Shown: one piece after another, positions 33,592 to 41,608 of the stretch
Layout: every line of letters starts with the position of its first letter
How positions within the stretch are numbered: position 1 is the first letter of the stretch
Source of the DNA: Chitinophagaceae bacterium
GTDB lineage: Bacteria > Bacteroidota > Bacteroidia > Chitinophagales > Chitinophagaceae
Assembly (NCBI GenBank): GCA_028288595.1
Contig: JAQBNK010000152.1
Coordinates: 53,911-117,910 of the forward strand
Length of the DNA stretch: 64,000 nt
Direction: 5' to 3'
Program-made: the position numbers and the translations under genes
Notes under the pieces: model-generated
The model's database searches: none
Told to the model about the DNA's origin: nothing
Seen by the model: only the letters and a program-made list of their open reading frames with translations

Positions 33592-35439
33592 ATGAAAACC
33601 GCGGGAGCAAATTTTTTGGGAAATAATAAATGCATTTTCACCGTGTGGGCGCCGGAAAAAGAAAAAATGTTCTTACACCTCGTTTCACCTGTAGAAAAAA
33701 AAATTGAAATGACCTGCGGTGAGTATGGATATTTCAGTGTTGAACTAAATGATGTATCACCCGGATGCCGTTATTTTTTTATGCCTGAAGGAGAAAAAGA
33801 TTTTCCTGATCCTGCTTCCTTTTATCAGCCCGAAGGTGTGCATGGACCATCGGAAGTAATAGATCATTATAAATTTAATTGGACAGATAATAGCTGGCGT
33901 GGCATTCCTTTTCGTGACATTGTTTTATATGAACTGCATGTTGGAACTTTTAGTGAAGAAGGAAGTTTTGAGTCTGCTATTCCGTTGCTGGATGATCTGG
34001 TGGAAACAGGCATTAACGCGATTGAACTGATGCCGGTATCTCAATTCCCCGGAACCCGTAACTGGGGATACGACGGAGTTTATCCTTATGCGGTTCAACA
34101 TTCTTATGGCGGCCCTGAAGGATTAAAAAAACTGGTGGATGCGTGTCACCAAAAAGGCATTGCTATTTTTCTTGATGTTGTATATAATCACCTGGGGCCT
34201 GAAGGAAATTATCTTGAACAATTCGGTCCTTACTTCACTGACCGTTACCAGGTACCATGGGGTAAGAGTTTTAATTTCGACGGAGAATGGAGCGATGGTG
34301 TGCGGGAATATTTTTGTAACAATACCCTCTACTGGTTCAGCGAATTTCATATAGACGGTTTGCGACTTGATGCGGTACATACCATCTTTGATAATGGCGC
34401 CGTGAACATTTGGGAACTGATGTATGAGCGAATAAAATTGCTGGAACAGCAACTTGGCCGCAAACTGTATATGACCGCCGAATCAGATTATAACAGCCCG
34501 AAAGTTATAAAAGTTCCTGAAGCGGGTGGCCTGGGTTTCGATGCGCAATGGCTTGATGATTTTCATCATGCACTGTATGTTTTACTTGACAGAAAAGGCA
34601 TTGACCGCTACGCGGATTATGGATTGATGGAGCAGCTTGCAAAAGCTTACACCGAAGGCTTTGTGCATAGCGGCGAATTTGTGAACTTTCGAAAAAGAAA
34701 ACACGGCACTTCTTCTGCCGGCATACAGGGTGATAAATTCATTGCATTTAATTTAAACCACGACCAGGTTGGCAATCGTGTTGGCGGTGAAAGATTATCA
34801 CTGCTGGTAAATTTCGAAAGATTAAAACTCGCCGCCGCTGCTTTATTATTATCCCCTTATGTTCCGTTATTATTTATGGGTGAAGAATACGCTGAAGATG
34901 AAAGATTCTTTTTCTTCTGCAATTATTCAGATAAGAACTTAATAGAAGGGCTAAAAAAATCGAGGGAAAAAGAATTTGAAAAGTTTAAAACAGCAAGCGA
35001 AAGTTTCCCTGATCCTGTTGATGAAGCGACCTTCACTAAATGCAAACTGAAATGGGAAAAAAGAAAACAAGGGAAATATAAAACCATGCTGGAATGGTAT
35101 AAGGCACTGATCACATTTCGCCGAACGAACCTTATCATGCAGGATTTCTGTAAAAACAATATCAAAGTATACACATTAAAACAGGATGGCTTTATTCTTC
35201 ACAGGCAAAGAGCAGATGGCAAAGAACATTTGCTCTGCCTCTTCAATCTTTCTGAAAAAGAGCTACAATACAGCATGCCTGTATTTAGTGAGGAATGGGA
35301 GAAAATAATTGATTCAACAGAAGCTAAATGGAATGAAAGCGCCGAAGAAGAAATATTGCGCTTCCCTGCATTGGTTGGTTCAGGAGCAAATATTACCATG
35401 CCCCCATTAAGTGTTTGTATTTATGGGAGCAGGAAATGA
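33592..35439 (+). CDS. treZ: Malto-oligosyltrehalose trehalohydrolase
   Basis: 615 residues: an N-terminal CBM48-like beta domain (TVWAPEKEKMFLHL), then a GH13 barrel with YELHVGTFSEEGSF, LDVVYNHLGPEGNY, GLRLDAVH (Asp260), TAESDYN (Glu297) and NHDQVGNR, then a C-terminal beta domain. YELHVGTF...LGPEGNYL is diagnostic of TreZ rather than glycogen branching enzyme. TreZ releases trehalose from maltooligosyl-trehalose made by TreY; no treY is in the window. Co-directional with the GH13 glucosidase. Confidence 0.92.
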   Translation: MKTAGANFLGNNKCIFTVWAPEKEKMFLHLVSPVEKKIEMTCGEYGYFSVELNDVSPGCRYFFMPEGEKDFPDPASFYQPEGVHGPSEVIDHYKFNWTDNSWRGIPFRDIVLYELHVGTFSEEGSFESAIPLLDDLVETGINAIELMPVSQFPGTRNWGYDGVYPYAVQHSYGGPEGLKKLVDACHQKGIAIFLDVVYNHLGPEGNYLEQFGPYFTDRYQVPWGKSFNFDGEWSDGVREYFCNNTLYWFSEFHIDGLRLDAVHTIFDNGAVNIWELMYERIKLLEQQLGRKLYMTAESDYNSPKVIKVPEAGGLGFDAQWLDDFHHALYVLLDRKGIDRYADYGLMEQLAKAYTEGFVHSGEFVNFRKRKHGTSSAGIQGDKFIAFNLNHDQVGNRVGGERLSLLVNFERLKLAAAALLLSPYVPLLFMGEEYAEDERFFFFCNYSDKNLIEGLKKSREKEFEKFKTASESFPDPVDEATFTKCKLKWEKRKQGKYKTMLEWYKALITFRRTNLIMQDFCKNNIKVYTLKQDGFILHRQRADGKEHLLCLFNLSEKELQYSMPVFSEEWEKIIDSTEAKWNESAEEEILRFPALVGSGANITMPPLSVCIYGSRK

Positions 35440-35447
35440 TCAAAAAA

Positions 35448-35470
35448 AAGCAGCCATCAGGTGGCTGCTT
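35448..35470. terminator. Terminator between treZ and the convergent transpeptidase gene
   Basis: AAGCAGCCA pairs with TGGCTGCTT (9 bp, 5-base loop). The leftward strand continues with a run of seven T, so it is strongest for the transpeptidase gene. Confidence 0.85.
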
Positions 35471-35492
35471 GTATATAGAATAATGATTGCGC

Positions 35493-36224
35493 TTAATTTA
35501 ATAAACTTGAATTCTGCAAGTAATTTTCATCAGGTGAATAAAGAAATAAAACCGAACCACCTTTCATATAATTAATTGCTTCAGCAGTTTGGCCTACCGG
35601 TAGAGCCGGGCAACCTAAACTTCTTCCCATATAACCGCTGTTAACACGACCTGCATTTACATAATCTGCACCATGTACCACGATCGCTCTTGCTTCAGCA
35701 TTATCATTAAATCCTTCTTCCTGTCCGGCAATTTTTAATGACTCTCCGTGTTTACCACTGTAAACATTTTTGGTAATATAAAAACCAAGACTACTTTCAG
35801 CAGATTCAGGAACGTTAGAGAATTTTTCAGTCTTATCAAGACCACTGTTTCTACCGTGGGCAACATAAGTATTCATAACGATCTTACCATTCTTCAAATC
35901 GATCAGGTAAAAACGCTTGCTTCTTGAATCCTGGCTAAAGTCAACAATCGTGATATAATCCTGGTTCTTAATTTTTCCTTCATTTAACAGGTTATTATAT
36001 CCTTTCATTGCATAAGTAAAAGCTTCCTGTGAAAGGCCGGCTGCCTCAAGATTAAGGTTCTTGTATACAGCTGTGTAATCAATAGCTTTATTGCTTACTG
36101 TTGCTGCTGCTGCAGACGCTTGTGATCCAATCGGTTTTTTACTGGTATGTCTAAGGTTGATAACTGAAAAAAGAGCAAATGGAATGATCAAACAAAGGAC
36201 CAGCAATATTAGATTTTTTCGCAT
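35493..36224 (-). CDS. Murein L,D-transpeptidase catalytic-domain protein
   Basis: 243 residues with an N-terminal signal or anchor helix (about 5-22). The catalytic YkuD-like domain shows the His184 of VVHGADY and the active Cys205 of SLGCPALP. It forms 3-3 cross-links or attaches proteins in the periplasm. The family is the YkuD_2 form common in Bacteroidota, without a peptidoglycan-binding domain. Convergent with treZ through a shared terminator. Confidence 0.92.
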   Translation of the reverse strand: MRKNLILLVLCLIIPFALFSVINLRHTSKKPIGSQASAAAATVSNKAIDYTAVYKNLNLEAAGLSQEAFTYAMKGYNNLLNEGKIKNQDYITIVDFSQDSRSKRFYLIDLKNGKIVMNTYVAHGRNSGLDKTEKFSNVPESAESSLGFYITKNVYSGKHGESLKIAGQEEGFNDNAEARAIVVHGADYVNAGRVNSGYMGRSLGCPALPVGQTAEAINYMKGGSVLFLYSPDENYLQNSSLLN

Positions 36225-36419
36225 TTTTCAAAGGTTTTATATAAGACTGGGATTGGGGAACGATGATTAATCTCCACACTTATTTAAAGGGTATTTTAAG
36301 GTGGCTACAGTACACAGTATCAGTGCTTTATTGCTGCCTGGTAATATGCATCTTTTAAGATTTATTTTCCTGCTGAGCTTTGAAAGGCAACGTTTTTGAG
36401 AGTAAATGCTCTAAAAAAT

Positions 36420-36950
36420 ATGGCTATAAAATGGAAGATCGATCCGGCGCATTCAGAAATACAATTCAGGATCCGGCACCTGATGATAACCAACGTAACA
36501 GGTTATTTTAAAACTTTTGATCTTGAAGTTGAAACGGAAACAGACGATTTTAATACGGCTTCTAAAATTGTTTTCACTGCAGATATTAATTCCATCAACA
36601 CGGATAACGAGCAGAGAGACACCCATCTTAAATCAGACGACTTCTTCAATGCAGAAAAACATCCGCAGCTTAGTTTCATTGGAAAAAAATATGAGGCAAA
36701 TGGTGATGAAGCGAGCCTGCATGGCGATCTTACGATAAGGGACGTTACCAAACCAATAACGGTTAAAGTAGAATTTGGTGGAATTGTAGTTGATCCTTAC
36801 GGACAAACCAAAGCCGGCTTTACTGTAGAAGGAAAGATTAACCGGAAAGATTTTAAACTTACCTGGGATGCAGTTACTGAAGCGGGCCAGGTAGTAGTGA
36901 GCAATGAAATAAAGATTCACTGCGAGATTCAACTGGTGAAACAATCGTAA
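36420..36950 (+). CDS. YceI-family protein, cytoplasmic form
   Basis: About 176 residues, a complete YceI lipocalin-like barrel: WKIDPAHSEIQFRIRHLMI, NTDNEQRDTHLKSDDFFN, FIGKKYE, GDLTIRDVTKP and RKDFKLTWD. YceI proteins bind polyisoprenoid or amphiphilic ligands. There is no signal peptide, unlike the second copy at 37735. The frame opens at a TTG at 36396; the ATG at 36420 starts MAIKWKIDP. A Crp/Fnr regulator follows. Confidence 0.92.
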   Translation: MAIKWKIDPAHSEIQFRIRHLMITNVTGYFKTFDLEVETETDDFNTASKIVFTADINSINTDNEQRDTHLKSDDFFNAEKHPQLSFIGKKYEANGDEASLHGDLTIRDVTKPITVKVEFGGIVVDPYGQTKAGFTVEGKINRKDFKLTWDAVTEAGQVVVSNEIKIHCEIQLVKQS

Positions 36951-37051
36951 TACTCTTTTTACGATCTGCGGTATTTTAACTGCAGCAAGACTACTGTTCG
37001 TTGGCTTTACGTTGGGCTGGTTTATTTTTGCATTATAATTAAACCAGCCTG

Positions 37052-37642
37052 ATGTACGAACTGTTGTTTTCAAATTTTGATAATAAAATCAATCTTTCTG
37101 AAGAAGAAAAGCAATTAAGCAGTTCATTTTTTCAACCAAAAAAATTACGTAAAAAACAATACTTTCTCCAGGAAGGAGATGTTTGCAAATATGTAGCCTT
37201 CGTGGAAAAAGGAATTCTATATTCTTATACAATCGACGAGAAAGGGCTGCAGCATATTATTCAATTTGCTTTTGAGGGTTGGTGGATTGCAGATCAGTTT
37301 AGCTTTCTTACAGGCGAACCATCGATCTATCATATTGAGGCGCTGGAAGATTGCGAATTATTGTTATTGTCAAAACAGGCAGAAGAAGAAATGCTGCAGA
37401 AAATACCAAAACTGGAACGCTATTTTCGCTTGCTTTTACAAAATAACCTCATAGCAACTCAAAGAAGATTGATTAGTTCACTCAGCCATACCGCGGAAGA
37501 AAAATACCAGCAATTACTTACCTCCTGCTCTACAATCCCGGAACGTGTACCCCAGCACATGATGGCTTCTTACCTGGGCATAACGCCCGAAACGCTCAGC
37601 CGCATCCGCAGAAAAATTACGGACACCGGTAAAATTTCTTGA
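37052..37642 (+). CDS. Crp/Fnr-family transcriptional regulator
   Basis: 196 residues: an N-terminal cyclic-nucleotide-binding-type beta roll (KKQYFLQEGDVCKYVAFVEKGILYSY, GWWIADQFSFLTGEPS) and a C-terminal helix-turn-helix (MMASYLGITPETLSRIRRKI). The FNR-type iron-sulfur cysteines are absent, so it is not an oxygen sensor of that type; ligand unknown. It lies between two YceI genes and may control them (inference from position). Confidence 0.92.
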   Translation: MYELLFSNFDNKINLSEEEKQLSSSFFQPKKLRKKQYFLQEGDVCKYVAFVEKGILYSYTIDEKGLQHIIQFAFEGWWIADQFSFLTGEPSIYHIEALEDCELLLLSKQAEEEMLQKIPKLERYFRLLLQNNLIATQRRLISSLSHTAEEKYQQLLTSCSTIPERVPQHMMASYLGITPETLSRIRRKITDTGKIS

Positions 37643-37698
37643 TATAGATCAACTCCATTTCTTATCTCATCTCAATGGCTCATGGGGTATCACTCGAT

Positions 37699-37706
37699 TA
37701 GCTTTG
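37699..37706 (+). promoter_or_regulatory. Probable -7 box of the secreted yceI gene
   Basis: TAGCTTTG is an exact TAnnTTTG match 28 bases before the ATG at 37735. The gene therefore probably has its own promoter. Confidence 0.55.
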
Positions 37707-37734
37707 CTTTTCATTTCAAACTAATTAACACAAA

Positions 37735-38319
37735 ATGAAAAACTTAGTATTCGCGGTATTGCTCTTAACGAGCAGCACATTATTCGCACAAACAAAATGG
37801 ACCGTAGATCCAATACATTCAAATGTACGCTTCACAGTTAGCCACCTGGTGATTTCAGAAGTAGAAGGCAGCTTTAAAAAATTTGACGGAAATATGAGCG
37901 GAAAGAAAGCTGACTTTTCTGATGCAGCAGTTAACTTCAATATTGATGTTAATAGCATCAATACCGACAATGATATGCGGGATAAGCACCTGAAGTCTGA
38001 TGACTTTTTTAATGCTGCCCAATATCCTAACATGAGCTTTAAAAGCACAGCATTCAAAAAATTATCCGGAAATAAATATGCTTTGTATGGTAACCTCACC
38101 ATCCGTAATGTAACAAAGCCGGTAAAATTTAATGTTACTTATGGTGGTACAGGTAAAGATGGATATGGTAACACCAAAGCAGGATTTAAAGCAGTAGCAG
38201 TTATCAATCGCTTTGATTATGGTTTAAAGTGGAACACATTAACTGAAGCAGGTGGTGCAAGTGTTGGTAAAGACATTACCATTGACCTGAAACTGGAATT
38301 TGCACAGGCAAAATCTTAA
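37735..38319 (+). CDS. YceI-family protein, secreted form
   Basis: 194 residues with a signal peptide (MKNLVFAVLLLTSSTLFAQ). The YceI barrel is complete: WTVDPIHSNVRFTVSHLVI, NTDNDMRDKHLKSDDFFN, YGNLTIRNVTKP, RFDYGLKWN. It matches the first copy closely in these motifs but acts in the periplasm. It follows the Crp/Fnr gene and ends at a terminator. Confidence 0.94.
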   Translation: MKNLVFAVLLLTSSTLFAQTKWTVDPIHSNVRFTVSHLVISEVEGSFKKFDGNMSGKKADFSDAAVNFNIDVNSINTDNDMRDKHLKSDDFFNAAQYPNMSFKSTAFKKLSGNKYALYGNLTIRNVTKPVKFNVTYGGTGKDGYGNTKAGFKAVAVINRFDYGLKWNTLTEAGGASVGKDITIDLKLEFAQAKS

Positions 38320-38357
38320 ACATATCGCAGGGTCTTGTAAAAGATCTTGTGTTAATT

Positions 38358-38387
38358 AGCCGGTGGCGCAAGTCAACGGCTTTTTTA
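38358..38387 (+). terminator. Intrinsic terminator after the secreted yceI gene
   Basis: AGCCG pairs with CGGCT, extended by TG/CA past a single mismatch, and is followed by six T. Confidence 0.75.
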
Positions 38388-38453
38388 TTTAAACCAGGTT
38401 CGCTTACGCAATTTTGTATAAATTACTTTGCCTGTATTTTATAATTCATAAAA

Positions 38454-39833
38454 ATGAAATTGCGCAAAATTATTGCCCGCTTCTTTTTAGTGTTGCTGCT
38501 TTTGGTTTTGATAGCTGGCGTGTGGTATGCATGGTTGGCATTCCCCATCATCAGCGGTTATGGTGCAAAGAATATGGCTTCTGCATTTTTTGTACAGCAT
38601 CGTCGGCCCGCGGATATTCTTAAAGAAGACCTCGGCGATTTCCCGGTTTCGTTCGGAACTTATATTGTTGATCTGAAAGATTCTTCTGTTACCGGTTCGG
38701 TATTTGGTTTGGCAAAACGCAAAGCTATTTACCGCAAAGGGCTCGGTTGCACATTGATCAATGATCTTAGTGAAGAAGAAATAAGGAAACAGCATTTTAG
38801 CATTCCCGCCATTCCAGATAATAATCGTGATAGTATAGCATGGCCGGTGGGCGACAAAATAATTATTTCCATTCCCGCCACTATCAATAAAACTTTATTA
38901 CAAAGAGCAATTGATAATGTAATGCATGCTTCATCTAACGGGAAACCGGCTTATACCCGGGCGGCACTCATCCTTTATGATGGAAAGATTATCGCGGAAC
39001 AATATGCTCCCGGTTTTAATAAAAATACAGTGATGCTTGGGTGGTCCATTTCCAAAAGTTTAACGGGTGCACTGATTGGCGTTTTAGTAAAAGAAAGAAA
39101 ATTAGATCCTGGTGCGCCTGCGCCTGTCCCTGAATGGAAGAACACTGCAAAAGAAAAAATTACTTTAAAACAATTATTGCAGCAAACAACAGGTTTGGAT
39201 TTTAAAGAAGATTATACCGGTCCCAGTGAAGTAACCAATATGTTATTTAAAAAAGGAGATATGGCCGCCTTCACTGCTAACCTTCCTCTGAAATATAAAC
39301 CCGGTACTGTCTTTAGTTATTCAAGCGGCAACAGTAATATTCTCAGCCGTATCATCAGGCATACAACTGGAGAAAACAGCTATGCTGCCTTCCCCTATCA
39401 ATCGCTCTTTCATAAAATAAATATGTATTCATTGCTGCTTGAACCGGATGCCTCAGGCACATACATCGGTTCATCGTACAGTTATGCAACCGCCCGCGAC
39501 TTCGCCAGGTTTGGTTTGCTCTATTATAACAATGGCATTTGGAACGGTGAAGAAATTCTTCCGGCCAACTGGGTAAAAGAAACGATACAACCCTGCCCCG
39601 CTGATAAACAAAAAACTTACGGTTACCAGTTCTGGCTAAATGGCTTTGATAAAAAGGATCCTTCGAAACGTTTGTATCCCGACGTGCCGCCCGATATGTT
39701 TTTTGCTGATGGTTACGGAGGACAGGATATTTATATCATACCATCAAAAAAATTAGTGGTGCTTAGATTCGGTCTGCATGCTATTGATGAAAATAAATTT
39801 CTGAAAGAAATTATTCAATCAATACAGGAATAA
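38454..39833 (+). CDS. Serine hydrolase, beta-lactamase class C family
   Basis: 459 residues with an N-terminal membrane anchor (about residues 8-28). The active site SxxK is S198-I-S-K201, and the YSS motif (VFSYSSGNSN) and a C-terminal GGQDIYI motif complete the fold. Family members include class C beta-lactamases, D-peptidases and esterases; the substrate cannot be told. The region before the catalytic domain (about 150 residues) is unassigned. Confidence 0.92.
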   Translation: MKLRKIIARFFLVLLLLVLIAGVWYAWLAFPIISGYGAKNMASAFFVQHRRPADILKEDLGDFPVSFGTYIVDLKDSSVTGSVFGLAKRKAIYRKGLGCTLINDLSEEEIRKQHFSIPAIPDNNRDSIAWPVGDKIIISIPATINKTLLQRAIDNVMHASSNGKPAYTRAALILYDGKIIAEQYAPGFNKNTVMLGWSISKSLTGALIGVLVKERKLDPGAPAPVPEWKNTAKEKITLKQLLQQTTGLDFKEDYTGPSEVTNMLFKKGDMAAFTANLPLKYKPGTVFSYSSGNSNILSRIIRHTTGENSYAAFPYQSLFHKINMYSLLLEPDASGTYIGSSYSYATARDFARFGLLYYNNGIWNGEEILPANWVKETIQPCPADKQKTYGYQFWLNGFDKKDPSKRLYPDVPPDMFFADGYGGQDIYIIPSKKLVVLRFGLHAIDENKFLKEIIQSIQE

Positions 39834-39961
39834 TTTTTAGCAGCACATTTTAGCAACCCGGTTTGCGGCTCAATCTTTGTACGTCTCTTTGCTTACACAT
39901 TAGGTAATCCTTTATTTATTCATTTAATCTTCCGCAGGGAAGACTTTAAAACAAATCAAAC

Positions 39962-40273
39962 ATGAAAAAGTTAACTCTTTTGTTCACCCTGGTAATGTTT
40001 ACTGTTATTACTGGTTTCAGCCAGATGAAAGCTGATGTTGCAGGACCTGCAACTACCGAAAATGCTGCTGCTACAGAAAGAGCGCAGACATTAACCAACA
40101 GGTTATACGAGATTAAAGACATGGATAAGTCGGCCTTATCTGCAGGAGAAAAACAAGAACTGAGAAAAGAGGTGCGGTCAATCAAAAAAGAAATGAAAAA
40201 AATCGGTGGAGGAATTTACCTTTCTGTCGGAGCTATTATTATTATTATTTTATTGCTGATCCTGTTATTATAA
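39962..40273 (+). CDS. Small secreted protein with C-terminal membrane helix
   Basis: 103 residues: a signal peptide (to about residue 20), a Lys/Glu-rich helical middle (GEKQELRKEVRSIKKEMKKI), and a very hydrophobic C-terminal tail rich in Ile and Leu that is almost certainly a membrane helix. The layout is a tail-anchored exported protein. I do not recognise a named family. It ends just before an intrinsic terminator. Confidence 0.75.
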   Translation: MKKLTLLFTLVMFTVITGFSQMKADVAGPATTENAAATERAQTLTNRLYEIKDMDKSALSAGEKQELRKEVRSIKKEMKKIGGGIYLSVGAIIIIILLLILLL

Positions 40274-40301
40274 TTAAACCAGGCAATCCACACAACTTAA
40301 T

Positions 40302-40332
40302 AAAAGCCGCGAAAGTTTTTTTGCGGCTTTTA
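40302..40332. terminator. Intrinsic terminator
   Basis: AAAAGCCGC (40302-40310) pairs with GCGGCTTTT (40323-40331). Its loop of 12 bases includes seven T. It separates the small membrane protein gene from the convergent receiver gene. Confidence 0.8.
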
Positions 40333-40357
40333 TTATAACACGTTAGCCAACCTCCTT

Positions 40358-40780
40358 CTAAAAATTATTGGGTGCTACACATCTTTTCCAGTATTCCATG
40401 ATCACACTAACCGTTTTTTCTAGCTCAGCCATAGTATTTTGCTTTATAAAAAATCCCTGAACAGACATACTGTAGGCATCAATTACAGCTTTCTGGCTGG
40501 AGGCAGTCGAAAAAAATAAATAAGGTATACACTTAATTTGCAACTGCGCATCTGTCTGAATTTTGCTTCTTAAGGCAAAACCGTCCAGTTTAGGCATGTT
40601 AATATCAGAGAGGATCAGGAAGGGGATTGTATCCGTCCTGTTTAAAAAATCCAATGCCTCCTCTCCGTCAGAGAAAAAAATGATCTTGTTATTATAGTTT
40701 AGTTTCTGAAATACTTCTGTAAGTATCTCCTGGTCATCTACATCATCCTCAATAATTATTACCGGGCCCTTAGTATTCAT
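40358..40780 (-). CDS. Single-domain response regulator
   Basis: 140 residues, one receiver domain: IIIEDDVDDQEI (acidic pocket), the phospho-accepting Asp59 in LILSDINMPKLDG, FFSTASS and the conserved Lys in GFFIKQN. It resembles the Rcp1-like receivers common in Bacteroidota, without an output domain. Separated from the PAS histidine kinase by about 4 kb and several genes. Confidence 0.9.
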   Translation of the reverse strand: MNTKGPVIIIEDDVDDQEILTEVFQKLNYNNKIIFFSDGEEALDFLNRTDTIPFLILSDINMPKLDGFALRSKIQTDAQLQIKCIPYLFFSTASSQKAVIDAYSMSVQGFFIKQNTMAELEKTVSVIMEYWKRCVAPNNF

Positions 40781-41013
40781 AACATTCCAATTTTATTGAA
40801 TGGGTTCAAAAAAAGAAAAGGATAATACAGTGAAGTAATAATAAAATGGTGATAATCCGCAAAAATGAAGGCGACGGGACCGGGAAAGAGAAGTTCACCG
40901 GTGCAATTTCACCTCCGGACCGGGATGTGGATATTTAGTTGTTTAAAAATTACAGAAGGTATTAACATTGCATAACCAATTGCATAGCCCGTTTTTTAAA
41001 TGCGCACCCCCAT

Positions 41014-41310
41014 ATGGAAAAGAAAAAACCCCGGTTATCCCGCAAACAGAAATCGGGGGTGACCATAACCAAAACGTTTCCTTCTTCCAAAGCATTAGCT
41101 ATTGAACATACAATGGTTGTCTCGGATATGATAAGTTCAATCGGATATAACAGGAGCAAAGAAATCCTGGAGGTGCTCTTCAGCAATAATAAGCTTCACA
41201 AGTACAAAGCAGTTCCGCATAATATTTATATGTCCTTTATGACGGCTCCCACATATAATACATTTTACAATGAATATGTAAAGGACCAGTTTGATTTCGA
41301 AGTGATTTAA
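41014..41310 (+). CDS. KTSC-domain protein with basic N-terminal extension
   Basis: 98 residues. The C-terminal 62 are a KTSC domain closely related to the copy at 14475, including HNIYMSFMTAPTYNTFYNEYV. The YxY motif is altered: HKY stands where the first copy has YHY. The added N-terminal 35 residues are rich in Lys, Arg and Ser. It is followed after 35 bases by a tiny membrane protein gene. Confidence 0.85.
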   Translation: MEKKKPRLSRKQKSGVTITKTFPSSKALAIEHTMVVSDMISSIGYNRSKEILEVLFSNNKLHKYKAVPHNIYMSFMTAPTYNTFYNEYVKDQFDFEVI

Positions 41311-41345
41311 TAATATTACACCGCTTATTCTAAAAACATTTCTTC

Positions 41346-41468
41346 ATGGCTAATGAAAATCAAAACACGTCAAGAGGAGGCAAAAGAGTTTATATCAGCA
41401 GCCCCGTTATTTTGATTTCTCTGTTAATCATTCTTGTTATTGCCCTCGTCTATTTTTTTGTGGCCTGA
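41346..41468 (+). CDS. 40-residue membrane protein
   Basis: ATG to TGA gives a hydrophilic N-terminal half (MANENQNTSRGGKRVY) and a strongly hydrophobic C-terminal half that forms a single membrane helix ending Phe-Val-Ala. It follows the KTSC gene closely on the same strand. The sharp two-part composition makes it more likely than a chance frame. Function unknown. Confidence 0.5.
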   Translation: MANENQNTSRGGKRVYISSPVILISLLIILVIALVYFFVA

Positions 41469-41504
41469 TCTGCCGAAAATCCTAAGACTGCTTCATACCA
41501 GGTC

Positions 41505-41528
41505 AATCACCGGCCTTATCCGGTGATT
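41505..41528. terminator. Perfect 9-bp hairpin before the outer-membrane receptor gene
   Basis: AATCACCGG and CCGGTGATT around a 6-base loop. There is no T run, so either an attenuating or regulatory hairpin or a factor-dependent end for the upstream small gene. Confidence 0.4.
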
Positions 41529-41608
41529 CATAGCATTAAACCGTCTATTTATCTCATTTCCGCGGTTTTTACTATTTCTAAAAATTACTTTGCGCACCAG
41601 TATAGTTT

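Noticed and set aside
34123..34452. Leftward 109-residue frame inside treZ
   Set aside because: Antisense shadow over the catalytic barrel of treZ.
40864..40974. 36-residue frame in the gap before the second KTSC gene
   Set aside because: Pro/Arg-rich with no signal peptide or membrane helix; looks like non-coding sequence.
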